Positions 26,417 to 39,973 of a DNA stretch of 64,000 bases are shown piece by piece. The stretch is from Kingella oralis. GTDB taxonomy: Bacteria > Pseudomonadota > Gammaproteobacteria > Burkholderiales > Neisseriaceae. The position numbers and the translations under genes were made by a program. A model generated the notes under the pieces. It was not told the DNA's origin and ran no database searches. It saw only the letters and a program-made list of their open reading frames with translations. The stretch covers positions 62,001-126,000 of the forward strand of contig NZ_CP059569.1 in NCBI RefSeq assembly GCF_014054985.1. The letters run 5' to 3'. The stretch's first letter is position 1; the number at the start of each line of letters is the position of its first letter.

Positions 26417-26746
26417 GCTGTGATTTTTAATTTTTTTGATATTATTAATTTGAATTAGATGCAAAGACCGTACCGAATCTTTGCAAAAGCGCAGAAGCAG
26501 CCTAAAAGCAAGCAAAGCGGGTTTCTGTAACAGGTAAAACAAAACAAAATGCCTACATTGCAAATGCCAAAAGCATCCTTAAAACCCCACACTCCCAATT
26601 TCATGCTGTCCATCCCGACCATTTTCAGCAGGCAAAGCCGCCTTTGTTGGTTACCGCAAAAGCCGACCGAACAAAAAAATCATTACAAAAAACCGTTACC
26701 GGGCAGATATTTGCCGGTTGGTGGTAAATAATTTCCCACGTATGAG

Positions 26747-26775
26747 TTGACAATATTGGGTGGGGCAGGTATAGT
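26747..26775 (+). promoter_or_regulatory. rRNA operon promoter
   Basis: TTGACA (26747-26752) and TATAGT (26770-26775) are 17 bases apart, followed by TCGC at the expected discriminator. An AT-rich stretch lies before it and may act as an UP element. The start would be near 26782, about 215 bases before 16S. Confidence 0.85.
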
Positions 26776-26825
26776 TCGCATCTTTCGCTGCTACGGCAGT
26801 CAAAGCTTCTGTAAAGAAGCTTAAG

Positions 26826-26868
26826 TTTTGTTCTTTAAGAAGACAGATTACCGATAAGTGTGAGTGCC
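26826..26868 (+). promoter_or_regulatory. rrn leader boxA and 16S processing stem (5' half)
   Basis: GTTCTTTAAGA is a boxA-like antitermination site. ACAGATTACCGATAAGTGTG and six more bases (26843-26868) pair with 28559-28584 after 16S, forming the long stem cut by RNase III. Confidence 0.75.
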
Positions 26869-26996
26869 TGATGGTCTCACACTGCGACAAAAACAGACAA
26901 GAAGGATTAATGATGATTTAGGCTTTTAGTTTGAATTGTTATTGATTGCCTTGTCAGTTTCTTTGAAGCAGACCAGAATAAAGTAAGTTAGAGATT

Positions 26997-28540
<1,544 letters not shown>

Positions 28541-28558
28541 GAGAAAAAGAGACGATTA

Positions 28559-28584
28559 GGCACTCACACTTATCGGTAAACTGT
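28559..28584 (+). promoter_or_regulatory. 16S processing stem (3' half)
   Basis: GGCACTCACACTTATCGGTA and following bases are complementary to 26843-26868 with one or two mismatches; the pair brackets 16S rRNA for RNase III. Confidence 0.75.
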
Positions 28585-28604
28585 ACATAAAGATGCGACA
28601 CATA

Positions 28605-28681
<77 letters not shown>

Positions 28682-28731
28682 AGAGAAGCAAGCCGCAAGT
28701 AAAAAACCTCATGAGAGGAAAAGAGAATACT

Positions 28732-28807
28732 GGGGGCATAGCTCAGTTGGTAGAGCACCTGCTTTGCAAGCAGGGGGTCATCGGTTCGATCCCGTTTGCC
28801 TCCACCA
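28732..28807 (+). tRNA. alaT: tRNA-Ala (TGC)
   Basis: 76 nt with encoded CCA. Acceptor GGGGGCA/TGCCTCC, anticodon TGC at 28765-28767, T-arm GGTTCGATCCC. Second spacer tRNA, 50 bases after tRNA-Ile. Confidence 0.97.
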
Positions 28808-29175
28808 AGATTTCCCAAATCAAAGCAGCCTGAAAGCATGTTAGGCTATTTTAATTTGCGAAAACAACGCATCGATCTTTAACAAATTGGAAAGCCGAAA
28901 TCAACAAACAAAGACAAAAGTTTGGATTGGTTTGAAATGCTGGTGCAACAGCATTTCAGGCAGCCTGAAATGCCATTTAACGCAAGTTAAAAAGCAAACA
29001 GGCAAAAAAGAAACAAACAAAAGAATTTGGGTGATGATTGTATCGACTTAATCCTGAAACACAAAAGGCAGGATTAAGACACAACAAAGCAGTAAGCTTT
29101 ATCAAAGTAGGGAATCTAAGTTATAGCGGTAGTCAACGCTGGTTATAACGAAGTCAAAAGGTTCTTCAAATGATA
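28808..29175 (+). other. 16S-23S spacer, second half
   Basis: No gene. It holds a boxA-like ATCTTTAACAAATT (about 28875), a self-complementary uptake sequence GCATTTCAGGCAGCCTGAAATGC (read as two 11-base arms around one base, near 28951-28974), and the 5' arms of the 23S processing stem: CAGTAAGCTTTATC (29090-29103) pairs with 32106-32119, and GTTCTTCAAATGATAGAG near 29161 pairs with 32060-32078. Confidence 0.7.
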
Positions 29176-32065
<2,890 letters not shown>

Positions 32066-32203
32066 ATCATTTGAAGAACTTTGCAATAAAACAAAGTGAA
32101 GCAAAGATAAAGCTTACTGATGAATACATTCATCACCGAAATAAGACAAAATAAAGTAATAAATAAAAAGTTGATAAACGGCTTGCCAATTTGACAGTTT
32201 ATG

Positions 32204-32316
32204 TTTGGCGACCATAGCGGTTTGGTCCCACTCCTTCCCATCCCGAACAGGACAGTGAAACGAACCAGCGCCGATGATAGTATGGATTCCCATGCGAAAG
32301 TAGGTCATCGCCAAAC
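32204..32316 (+). rRNA. rrf: 5S ribosomal RNA
   Basis: About 113 nt. Terminal stem TTTGGCGA/TCGCCAAA and the internal CCCATCCCGAACAGGACAG loop typical of Neisseriaceae 5S rRNA. It follows 23S by about 140 bases. Confidence 0.95.
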
Positions 32317-32324
32317 TCCTTATG

Positions 32325-32364
32325 CAAAACCCCTTTGGTTGCCATCACAGCCAAAGGGGTTTAG
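32325..32364 (+). terminator. terminator of the rRNA operon
   Basis: Stem AAACCCCTTTGG (32327-32338) pairs with CCAAAGGGGTTT (32351-32362). Only a short T-run follows, but the position directly after 5S is typical. Confidence 0.8.
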
Positions 32365-32506
32365 TCTTGGGGGCTGTTTGATTTTATTTGTTACAGCAGC
32401 CTGTAAGTGAAATATATTTGCTACGGTGCAATGATTGGCTTGCATAATGCATACTTTGAAAATAGAATGCGGCTTTTGTTTTAAATCACTTTATGGAGAT
32501 TTTATC

Positions 32507-32845
32507 ATGTTGAAAAAATTATTCTTGGCTGTGCTGGCTTCGTTGAGCTTTTCTTTTGCGCTGGCTGCGGTTGATTTGAACACGGCAACGGTGGAGCAAC
32601 TGAGTACGCTGAAAGGCATTAAGGCGAAAAAAGCTACGGCAATTGTGGAATACCGTCAAAAAAATGGTGCGTTCAAATCAGTGGATGATTTGAAAAACGT
32701 GCCCGGTATCGGGCAAAAAACAGTGGATAAGTTGAGAAGCGAATTGACGGTGGGCGCTGCTGCGCCTGCCGCCCAACCCAAAGCGGCCCCCAAACCTGCT
32801 GCGTCTAAGGCTGATAAGACTAATAAGGCTGATGCCGCTAAGTGA
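32507..32845 (+). CDS. comEA: ComEA-family DNA-binding competence protein
   Basis: A 112-residue periplasmic protein that binds incoming DNA during natural transformation. The signal peptide is MLKKLFLAVLASLSFSFALA. A double helix-hairpin-helix domain follows: VDLNTATVEQLSTLKGIKAK and LKNVPGIGQKTVDKL. The C-terminal tail is rich in Ala, Pro and Lys. GGAG before ATG 32507 supports the start. In N. gonorrhoeae comE genes lie downstream of rRNA operons, exactly as here, so other rrn operons of this genome may carry further copies. Confidence 0.93.
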   Translation: MLKKLFLAVLASLSFSFALAAVDLNTATVEQLSTLKGIKAKKATAIVEYRQKNGAFKSVDDLKNVPGIGQKTVDKLRSELTVGAAAPAAQPKAAPKPAASKADKTNKADAAK

Positions 32846-32858
32846 TTGGGAATAACGA

Positions 32859-32896
32859 TAAAAACCGCCATGACTTAATGTCGCGGCGGTTTTGTT
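32859..32896 (+). terminator. terminator of comEA
   Basis: AAAACCGCC (32861-32869) and GGCGGTTTT (32885-32893) with extra pairing inside, then TGTTTTGG. About 15 bases after the stop. Confidence 0.8.
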
Positions 32897-32986
32897 TTGG
32901 CAAGACGAAGGGTTTGTCCCCTGTTTAGCCCGCCCTAAATCTCGTAAACAAGTGTAGAATCCAGCCTTTTTCTATTTTCATCAATT

Positions 32987-34696
32987 ATGTCCTTTTTGCT
33001 TCTATTAACCGCATTATCAGACGGCAAACCCCGCCATGTAACCGAGCTTGCTCAAATTGCTCAAACCACGCCTGCCCAGCTCAACGGCTTATGGCAACAA
33101 GCGCCGCAGCATTTGCATAGTTTGCTGCGTCAAAACGATGGTTACTGGAAACTTGCCAAAGCCATCGCACTCTTGCCTGAAAACACACAACATCCTTTGT
33201 TTGACGTGCAAGTGCAGCCTGAAACCGCATCCACCAACACATTATTGCTTGACGATGCGCGTTCAGGCTGCTTGATTCATCGACGTGTGATTGCCGCGCA
33301 CACGCAAAATGCGGGGCGCGGGCAGCAAGGCAAAAGCTGGCACAACCAGCTGGGCGAATGTCTGATGTTTAGCATGGGATGGACATTTGAGCAGCCGCAA
33401 GCGGAGCTGGGCGCATTATCGTTGGTTGCCGCGCTCGCTTGCCAACGCGCCTTGTCGCAACTGGGCTGTGCCGTGCAAATCAAGTGGCCAAACGACCTTG
33501 TTATCGGCATGGACAAGCTGGGCGGCATTCTGATTGAAACCGTGCGCAGCAACAACCAAACCCACGCCGTTATCGGCATCGGTATCAATTTTCTTGTGCC
33601 CGATCAGGCGGAAAACAGCACCTCTTTTCAGGCTGCATCGATCGCCAAACACAGCACCGCCGAAGTGTTCAACGTTTTGCTCAACGAATTGCACAGCCAT
33701 CTGACTCAATTCGCGCAAGCAGGCTTTGCCCCGTTTCAGGCTGCCTATGAAGCGGCGCACCGCGACCAAAACCAAACCGTTTATTTATTGCACGGCGACC
33801 AAATCACCCAATACGGGCAGGTGCTGGGCGTAACCGAACGCGGCGAATTGCGCCTGCAAACCGACTACGGCGGCGTGCAACACATCGCCAGCGGCGAAAT
33901 TAGCCTGCGCCGCCCCGAGCAACTGCACGCCAACAGCCACCATTATCTTTTGCTGGACAGCGGCAACAGCCGTCTCAAATGGGCATGGGTGGAAAACGGT
34001 GTCATCCTGCGGACAGGGCAAGCGCCTTACCGCGATTTGTCGCGCCTAGCGCACGAATGGGCAGAATACGGGCAATCCGATACCCGCATTGTGGGCTCAT
34101 CGGTGTGCAGTATGGCGAAACGCGAAACGGTCGCCTACCGTTTGCAACGCCCCATCGAATGGCTCACCTCCATGCCCCATGCGCTCGGCATGGTTAACCA
34201 CTACCGCAACCACGAAGAACATGGTGCAGACCGCTGGTTCAACGCGCTGGGCAGCCGCAAGTTCAGCCACAACGCCAGCGTGGTCGTAAGCTGCGGCACA
34301 GCCGTAACCATCGATGCGATTACCGCCGACAACCATTATCTTGGCGGCAGCATCATGCCTGGTTTTCATTTGATGCACGAATCTTTGCTACAAAAAACCG
34401 CCAATCTGCATCGCCCCGAAGGGCAACGCTATCCGTTCCCCACCACCACCGCCAACGCCATCGCCACCGGCATGATGGACGCGGTGTGCGGCTCTATTTT
34501 GCTGATGCACGCAAGGCTCAAAGAGCGCAACCACAATCAGCCCACCGACCTCATCATCACAGGCGGCGGCGCGCGCAAGATTGCCGAAGCCTTGCCCGAA
34601 GCATTTAGTTTGGACAATAAGGTAAAAATTGTAGATAATCTCGTAATTTTTGGCTTAATCAACTGGTTAGAGCATCAACCAGCCCATAAGGAATAA
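32987..34696 (+). CDS. birA-coaX: bifunctional biotin-protein ligase / type III pantothenate kinase (BirA-CoaX)
   Basis: A 569-residue fusion. The N-terminal part (about 1-330) is biotin-[acetyl-CoA carboxylase] ligase with a winged-helix-like start, the ligase loop GRGQQGKSW, KWPNDL and KLGGILIET. The C-terminal part (about 330-569) is type III pantothenate kinase, with LLLDSGNSRLKWAW, the GADRW motif and VVSCGTAVTID. The fusion is known in Neisseria. Internal uptake sequences are read as SFQAAS, PFQAAY and QPET. The next gene starts three bases after the stop. Confidence 0.95.
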   Translation: MSFLLLLTALSDGKPRHVTELAQIAQTTPAQLNGLWQQAPQHLHSLLRQNDGYWKLAKAIALLPENTQHPLFDVQVQPETASTNTLLLDDARSGCLIHRRVIAAHTQNAGRGQQGKSWHNQLGECLMFSMGWTFEQPQAELGALSLVAALACQRALSQLGCAVQIKWPNDLVIGMDKLGGILIETVRSNNQTHAVIGIGINFLVPDQAENSTSFQAASIAKHSTAEVFNVLLNELHSHLTQFAQAGFAPFQAAYEAAHRDQNQTVYLLHGDQITQYGQVLGVTERGELRLQTDYGGVQHIASGEISLRRPEQLHANSHHYLLLDSGNSRLKWAWVENGVILRTGQAPYRDLSRLAHEWAEYGQSDTRIVGSSVCSMAKRETVAYRLQRPIEWLTSMPHALGMVNHYRNHEEHGADRWFNALGSRKFSHNASVVVSCGTAVTIDAITADNHYLGGSIMPGFHLMHESLLQKTANLHRPEGQRYPFPTTTANAIATGMMDAVCGSILLMHARLKERNHNQPTDLIITGGGARKIAEALPEAFSLDNKVKIVDNLVIFGLINWLEHQPAHKE

Positions 34697-34698
34697 GA

Positions 34699-35301
34699 AT
34701 GAAGTGGATATTTGCCACGCTGGTGGCGCTTAATCTCATCGTGTTTGCGGGATTTGTTGGCAATAAAATCATGAATCCCAAAAAACCGCAGCCGCAAGTC
34801 GTGCAAGCGCCGCAGCAACCCCAAGCGCCACAACAAATCATCATTAACACAGGCAACGGCACGCCCACCACCGTTTCCACCAACGGCACAGTAACCACCA
34901 ACGGCGTGCCCGCAGGCAGCGCCATCGGCAAAATTGTGGGCAGAACCGCCAACACCGTGCGTCCGCAGCGCAATGCGAACGCCAACAACACGGGCGCTTC
35001 GCTGTCGGCAGGCAGCGGCAAAACAGCCCAAACGGCAGCCGCCGAGCCGCGCGCCAAATACCGCGCTTGTTCCGCCCGCGTGAGCATCCCCGAGGATGAC
35101 TACCACCGCATCAAAGGCTTGCTGGGCAAATTCCCGCACGCGGCATCGCGCCAAGTGGTGCAGGGCGGCGGCGAGGGAGACAGCCAAACTTCTGCCCGCA
35201 TGAATATTATGTTTATGTCGGTGAGCAACGAAGAGGCGGGCGAGTTGCAAAGCATTGTGGGGCGTTATGGCGCGTTGAACCGCACGGCTTGCGACCACTA
35301 A
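34699..35301 (+). CDS. membrane-anchored periplasmic protein of unknown function
   Basis: 200 residues. An N-terminal membrane anchor (about residues 4-22, WIFATLVALNLIVFAGFVG) is followed by a Pro/Gln- and Asn/Thr-rich linker to about residue 115 and a small globular C-terminal domain beginning YRACSARVSIPEDDYHRIKG. The layout resembles SPOR-domain proteins, but I do not see a convincing SPOR signature. AAGGAAT overlaps the end of birA-coaX, so the two genes are an operon. Confidence 0.75.
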   Translation: MKWIFATLVALNLIVFAGFVGNKIMNPKKPQPQVVQAPQQPQAPQQIIINTGNGTPTTVSTNGTVTTNGVPAGSAIGKIVGRTANTVRPQRNANANNTGASLSAGSGKTAQTAAAEPRAKYRACSARVSIPEDDYHRIKGLLGKFPHAASRQVVQGGGEGDSQTSARMNIMFMSVSNEEAGELQSIVGRYGALNRTACDH

Positions 35302-35311
35302 TTTCAAACGA

Positions 35312-35354
35312 TAGGCAGCCTGAAAACCAGAATAAGCGTTTTCAGGCTGCCTTT
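35312..35354. terminator. DUS hairpin after the birA-coaX operon
   Basis: TAGGCAGCCTGAAAAC and its complement around about 12 bases. Confidence 0.65.
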
Positions 35355-35370
35355 GGTTTGTCCGGCTTAT

Positions 35371-35512
35371 GAGGCAGCCTGAAATCTTTGTAAAACCGAT
35401 AACCGATGACGCATCAAAGGCTCGCCGACATTGTTCCCATTAGCAAAACCCTGTCGAATACGCGCTATTTGGCGACAAGCTACCGCCACTCCATTTTAGA
35501 TTTCAGGCTGCT
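35371..35512. repeat. DUS-bounded double-hairpin repeat, copy A
   Basis: About 140 bases bounded by DUS in opposite orientation. It aligns with copies B (44934) and D (46798) over its whole length: AAATCTTTG near the start, GGCTCGCCGACATT, AAACCCTGTCGAATACGC, TTTGGCGAC...CCGCC and CTCCATTTTAGATTTCAGGC at the end. The first hairpin is degenerate here. No protein is encoded. Confidence 0.7.
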
Positions 35513-35571
35513 TTTGGCTTGTTCAACTTATTCAACTAATGAGGCAGCCTGAAAACCCATCCTCCAACAAA

Positions 35572-35600
35572 AAACTGTTTGGCAGTATACCAAACGGTTT
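35572..35600. terminator. hairpin shared with 50055-50085
   Basis: AAACTGTTTGG and CCAAACGGTTT form an 11-bp stem (one G-T pair), flanked by A-rich and T-rich runs. A close copy with a perfect stem lies at 50055-50085. Confidence 0.6.
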
Positions 35601-35610
35601 GTTTCTGAAT

Positions 35611-35650
35611 AAGGCAGCCTGAAACCACTATTTAGGTTTTCAGGCTGCCT
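35611..35650. terminator. DUS hairpin terminator of the butanediol dehydrogenase gene
   Basis: AAGGCAGCCTGAAAC and its complement, 20 bases after the stop of the minus-strand gene at 35670. Confidence 0.7.
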
Positions 35651-35669
35651 CATCATAGGGCGGTTGCCC

Positions 35670-36734
35670 TTACAAATTCGGGTTCACAATAATCTTAACC
35701 GCCGATTCGTTGTTGTGAATCAGCCGCTCAAAGCCTTCCGAAATCAATTCGTCCAGCTTGATGCGCTGCGTGATAAACGGTTTCAGATTGATTTTGCCCG
35801 ATTCCACCAGCTTGATGGTTTCGGCATGGTCGTTGCAGTAGGCGATGGTGCCGCGCACGTCCAATTCTTTCATCACCACGCTGTGCACGTTGATGGTGGC
35901 GGGTTTGCTCCAAATAGACACAATCACCACTTTGCCCGTTGGCTTCATGGCGGCAACCAAAGTATCCAACACTTTGTTTACGCTGGTGCATTCAAACGCC
36001 ACGTCCACGCCTTTGCCGTTGGTGATGTTCATCGCTTCGGCAACCACGTCCACTTCGCTGGGGTCAAGAATGTAGTCTGCCACGCCCGCTTCGCGTGCTT
36101 TTTCTTTGCGCGCTTTGCTCAGTTCGGTGATGATGACTTTAAGCCCTTTGGCTTTCAAAATGGCGGATAACAGCAAGCCAATCGGTCCTGCACCACCCAC
36201 CAGCGCCACGTCGCCTTCTTTCGCGCCCGAGCGCACAAAGGCGTGATGCCCCACCGACAGCGGCTCAATCAACGCCGCTTCATCCAGCGGGATGGCATCG
36301 GAGATGGGGTGCACCCAGCGGCGTTTGACCGCGATTTTCTCTGCCAAACCGCCGCCGCAGCCGCCCAAGCCAATAAAGTTCATGTCTTTGGACAGATGAT
36401 AATTGCTGCCCTCGCCCGTTGGCACATCATCGCGGATGATGTAGGGCTCAACCACCACGTGCTGCCCCACTTGAATATCGGTAACGCCTTCGCCCACGGC
36501 ATACACCACGCCTGAAAATTCATGCCCCATGGTAACGGGCGCGGATTCGCCCGAAATGGGATGCGGATGGCCGCAAGGCGGAATGAAAATCGGGCCTTCC
36601 ATAAATTCGTGCAAATCTGTGCCGCAGATGCCGCACCAAGCCACGTTGATACCGACTGTGCCAGGGGCAACGGTGGGTTCGGGGATGTCTTCAATGCGAA
36701 TATCGCCTTTGTTGTGGAAACGTGCTGCTTTCAT
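35670..36734 (-). CDS. bdh: (R,R)-butanediol dehydrogenase, zinc-dependent
   Basis: A 354-residue medium-chain zinc alcohol dehydrogenase that interconverts acetoin and 2,3-butanediol with NAD(H). The catalytic zinc site shows WCGICGTDLHEF (Cys about 34) and GHEFSGVVYAVGEGV (His-Glu about 71-72). The Rossmann loop is VGGAGPIGLLLSA (about 178). The usual four-Cys structural-zinc loop is absent: GSNYHLSKDMNFIGLGGCGG replaces it, as in 2,3-butanediol dehydrogenases of this subgroup. AGGAG precedes the ATG. The gene stands alone; fermentative redox balance would fit its company with the arc operon. Confidence 0.88.
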   Translation of the reverse strand: MKAARFHNKGDIRIEDIPEPTVAPGTVGINVAWCGICGTDLHEFMEGPIFIPPCGHPHPISGESAPVTMGHEFSGVVYAVGEGVTDIQVGQHVVVEPYIIRDDVPTGEGSNYHLSKDMNFIGLGGCGGGLAEKIAVKRRWVHPISDAIPLDEAALIEPLSVGHHAFVRSGAKEGDVALVGGAGPIGLLLSAILKAKGLKVIITELSKARKEKAREAGVADYILDPSEVDVVAEAMNITNGKGVDVAFECTSVNKVLDTLVAAMKPTGKVVIVSIWSKPATINVHSVVMKELDVRGTIAYCNDHAETIKLVESGKINLKPFITQRIKLDELISEGFERLIHNNESAVKIIVNPNL

Positions 36735-36863
36735 TTGTGTTTACTCCTATTTGGTAGGTTGGAATAAGCAAACGGGCGGTACTGCTGTCCGCTTGCAGCG
36801 GGCAATCGCTTCAAGCTACAACAATCGCGCAAGGCAGTTTAGCTGAGCGACTACTGTAACTGT

Positions 36864-36893
36864 ATTGTAAACTTATGAAAAAATAGGGTGCAA
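36864..36893 (-). promoter_or_regulatory. candidate promoter of bdh
   Basis: On the minus strand TTGCAC (plus 36888-36893) and TACAAT (plus 36864-36869) are 18 bases apart. This leaves a 5' leader of about 120 bases. Confidence 0.45.
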
Positions 36894-36911
36894 GGTTTTT
36901 TACACGGATTC

Positions 36912-36957
36912 TGTTTTCAGGCTGCCTCTGATGTATCGCTGAGGCAGCCTGAAAACC
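36912..36957. repeat. inverted DUS pair between divergent genes
   Basis: TTTTCAGGCTGCCTC and GAGGCAGCCTGAAAA face each other around 12 bases, between the promoters of bdh and sstT, where no terminator is needed. The rest of 36735-37090 holds only the two candidate promoters. Confidence 0.65.
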
Positions 36958-37006
36958 ATTTTGCCCCGCCTCAGCAAATAAATCGCCGCTTGGGTGCAAT
37001 TTCCCA

Positions 37007-37036
37007 TTGCCCAACCATTTTAATTTCCCCTACAAT
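37007..37036 (+). promoter_or_regulatory. candidate promoter of sstT
   Basis: TTGCCC (37007-37012) and TACAAT (37031-37036), 18 bases apart. Confidence 0.4.
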
Positions 37037-37090
37037 GCAAGCCACTCTTAACAAATCTCGCTTAAATCTTTACATTTCAAGGAGCAGTGC

Positions 37091-38326
37091 ATGACTCAAC
37101 CCTCTTCAAAACCCGCGTGGTACAACCGCATCGGTCTGATTTGGCAGATTATCATCGGCATGATAATTGGCATCATCATCGGGCAATTTATCCCATCGGC
37201 CGCGCCCACTGTTGGCATTTTGGGCAGCCTGTTTGTGGGTGCACTCAAAGCGGTTGCGCCGTTTTTGGTGTTTATTTTGGTAACGGCGGCGATTGCCCAG
37301 CACAACGAAGGCGCGCAAACGCATATGCGCCCGATTTTGCTGCTGTATTTAATCGGCACGTTTGGCGCGGCGGTGATTGCGGTGGCGGCGAGCTTTATGT
37401 TCCCCACCTCGCTCACGCTGGTTGCCGCGCCCGAAACCAACCTTGCGCCGCCATCAGGCATCGCCGAAGTGCTGAAAAACGTGTTGATGAGCTTGGTGTC
37501 CAACCCGATTAGCGCGTTATCCAGCGGCAACTACATCGGCATTTTGGCGTGGGCGTTGATGCTGGGCTTTGCGCTGCGCAATGCCAACGAAGTTACCCAC
37601 ACCATCATCGGCGATTTAGCCAGCGCGGTTTCCATGATTGTGCGCGGCGTGATTAGGTTTGCGCCGCTGGGCATCATGGGATTGGTGGCGATTACCGTGG
37701 AAGAAACGGGCTTCAAACGCATGGCGCAGGAGTATGGTCATTTGATTTTGGTGCTGCTCGGCTGCATGGGCTTGGTGGCGTTTGTGTTCAATCCGTTGAT
37801 TGTGTGGTGGAAAATCCGACGCGACCCGTATCCTTTGGTGTTTATTTGCTTGCGCGAAAGCGGCATTCCCGCGTTTTTCACCCGCTCTTCTGCCGCCAAT
37901 ATTCCTGTGAACATGGCGTTGGCAAAAAAATTGGGCTTGCATGAAGACACTTACGCCATGTCCATCCCGCTGGGCGCAACGATTAACATGGCGGGCGCGG
38001 CGATTACGATTACCGTGTTGGCATTGGCGGCGGCGCACACGCAAGGCATTCATGTGGATTTTGGCATGGCGTTACTGTTGAGCTTGGTGGCGACGGTGAG
38101 CGCGTGCGGCGCATCGGGCGTGGCAGGCGGCTCGCTGCTGCTGATTCCCGTGGCGTGCAGCTTGTTTAATATCCCGAACGATGTTGCCATGCAGGTGGTG
38201 GGCGTGGGCTTTGTGATTGGCGTGATTCAGGATTCGGCGGAAACGGCGTTGAACTCGTCCACCGATGTGCTGTTTACCGCGGCGGCGGATTTGGGGGCGC
38301 AACGCAAGGGCAAGGGGCTGAACTAA
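37091..38326 (+). CDS. sstT: serine/threonine:sodium symporter SstT
   Basis: A 411-residue inner-membrane carrier of the dicarboxylate/amino acid:cation symporter family that imports serine and threonine with sodium. Hydrophobic segments cover the whole length. The re-entrant-loop motifs typical of the family are seen as SIPLGATINMAGAAITI and ACGASGVAGGSLLLIPVA. AAGGAG at 37079-37084 sits at ideal distance. Length matches SstT (about 410). Confidence 0.93.
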   Translation: MTQPSSKPAWYNRIGLIWQIIIGMIIGIIIGQFIPSAAPTVGILGSLFVGALKAVAPFLVFILVTAAIAQHNEGAQTHMRPILLLYLIGTFGAAVIAVAASFMFPTSLTLVAAPETNLAPPSGIAEVLKNVLMSLVSNPISALSSGNYIGILAWALMLGFALRNANEVTHTIIGDLASAVSMIVRGVIRFAPLGIMGLVAITVEETGFKRMAQEYGHLILVLLGCMGLVAFVFNPLIVWWKIRRDPYPLVFICLRESGIPAFFTRSSAANIPVNMALAKKLGLHEDTYAMSIPLGATINMAGAAITITVLALAAAHTQGIHVDFGMALLLSLVATVSACGASGVAGGSLLLIPVACSLFNIPNDVAMQVVGVGFVIGVIQDSAETALNSSTDVLFTAAADLGAQRKGKGLN

Positions 38327-38352
38327 ATCCGCAGCCATTTTTCTTTAAAACA

Positions 38353-38398
38353 TGATTTTCAGGCTGCCTAATCCCGCATCATTAGGCAGCCTGAAACA
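38353..38398. repeat. inverted DUS pair between sstT and mqo
   Basis: ATTTTCAGGCTGCCTAAT and ATTAGGCAGCCTGAAA around a 9-base loop; likely terminator for sstT. Confidence 0.65.
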
Positions 38399-38415
38399 CA
38401 ATTATCAAGGAACGC

Positions 38416-39900
38416 ATGATGACCACTTCTCCCATCCCACACAGCAACATCGCCCTCATCGGCGCAGGCATTATGAGTGCCACGCTCGGCACGCTGCTCA
38501 AACAGCTTGCGCCCGAAAAAAGCATCACCGTGTTTGAACGGCTGGGCGCGCCCGCGCTGGAAAGCTCGCAAGAAAGCAACAACGCGGGTACGGGGCACGC
38601 CGCGCTGTGCGAACTCAACTACACCCCGCAAGCCGCCGATGGCAGCATCAGCATCAACCGCGCCGTTGCCATCAACGAAAAATTCAGCCTATCGCTGCAA
38701 CTGTGGGCGCATTGGGCAAAGCAAGGCTGTATCCGGCAGCCTGAAAACTTCATCCGCCGCCTGCCGCACATCAGCTTTGTAATAGGCGAGCGCGACATGC
38801 AATTTCTGCGCGCCCGCCATACCGCGCTGGTGCAGCATCCGCTGTTTGCCGCCATGCAATACAGCGAAGACGAAGCCACGCTGCGCCAATGGCTGCCGCT
38901 GATGATGCACAACCGCCCCAGCGGGCAAGCCGTCGCCGCCACCCATTTTGCCAACGGCACCGACGTGAACTTCGGCGAGCTGACCCGCCAGCTTTTTGAT
39001 CACCTTGCCGAGCAGCAAACCGCCTTCCATTACCACACCGAAGTAACCGCCATTAACCGCACCACCGAGCAAAAATGGGTCATCGCCAGCCTAAAAGACG
39101 GCGTATTGCAGCAACACACCGCCGATTTTGTGTTTATCGGCGCGGGCGGCGGCAGCCTGAATTTGCTGCAAAAAACAGGCATCCCCGAAAGCCAACACAT
39201 CGGCGGCTTCCCCGTGAGCGGCTTGTTTCTCGTGTGCCGCAACGAAGAATTGATTGCCCAACACCACGCCAAAGTGTATGGCAAAGCCAAAGTGGGCGCG
39301 CCGCCGATGTCCGTTCCCCATTTGGACACGCGCTATATTGACGGCAAAAAAGCCTTATTGTTTGGACCTTTTGCAGGCTTCACCACCAAATTCCTCAAAC
39401 ACGGCTCAATCTGCGATTTGCCCGCCTCGCTCAAACCGCACAACTTGCGCACCATGCTCGCCGCAGGCATCAAAAACCGCACCCTTACCCAATACCTGAT
39501 TGGGCAAGTATTGCTCAGCAAAGCGCAGCGCATCCAAGAATTGCGCGAATTTATCCCCGATGCACGCGAAGAAGACTGGGAGCTTGCCCAAGCGGGGCAG
39601 CGCGTGCAAATCATCAAAGATACCGCCTCCGAACACGGCAGCCTGCAATTCGGCACCGAAGTCATCCACGCCCAAGACGGCAGCCTTGCCGCCTTGCTCG
39701 GTGCATCGCCGGGGGCATCCACCTCGGTTGCCATCATGCTGGAAGTGCTGCAAAAATGCTTTGCAGGCAGCCTGAAAGACTGGGAAAGCAGCCTGAAAAC
39801 CATGATACCGTCTTACGGGCAAACCCTTGCCGACCAGCCCGAACTGCTCGCCCGCGTGAACGCGGAAATTGAGCAAGCCTTGTTTGCCAAGCAGAATTAG
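38416..39900 (+). CDS. mqo: malate:quinone oxidoreductase
   Basis: Membrane-associated FAD enzyme that oxidises malate to oxaloacetate and passes electrons to quinone. The N-terminal FAD fold is IALIGAGIMSATLGTLL with FERL, and SNNAGTGHAALCELNYTP is diagnostic. The 494 residues match the family. Two ATGs (38416, 38419) compete after AAGGAA; the second has the better spacing. Internal DUS are read as IRQPENF and GSLKDW. It converges with clpB on a shared DUS terminator. Confidence 0.96.
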   Translation: MMTTSPIPHSNIALIGAGIMSATLGTLLKQLAPEKSITVFERLGAPALESSQESNNAGTGHAALCELNYTPQAADGSISINRAVAINEKFSLSLQLWAHWAKQGCIRQPENFIRRLPHISFVIGERDMQFLRARHTALVQHPLFAAMQYSEDEATLRQWLPLMMHNRPSGQAVAATHFANGTDVNFGELTRQLFDHLAEQQTAFHYHTEVTAINRTTEQKWVIASLKDGVLQQHTADFVFIGAGGGSLNLLQKTGIPESQHIGGFPVSGLFLVCRNEELIAQHHAKVYGKAKVGAPPMSVPHLDTRYIDGKKALLFGPFAGFTTKFLKHGSICDLPASLKPHNLRTMLAAGIKNRTLTQYLIGQVLLSKAQRIQELREFIPDAREEDWELAQAGQRVQIIKDTASEHGSLQFGTEVIHAQDGSLAALLGASPGASTSVAIMLEVLQKCFAGSLKDWESSLKTMIPSYGQTLADQPELLARVNAEIEQALFAKQN

Positions 39901-39914
39901 AACGGTTAAAGCAA

Positions 39915-39958
39915 AAGCAGCCTGAAAACGCCATTTCACGTTTTCAGGCTGCCTTTAT
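39915..39958. terminator. bidirectional DUS terminator between mqo and clpB
   Basis: AAAAGCAGCCTGAAAACG and CGTTTTCAGGCTGCCTTT around a short loop; T-runs lie on both outer sides. Confidence 0.75.
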
Positions 39959-39973
39959 TTCACCTCAAATCAA

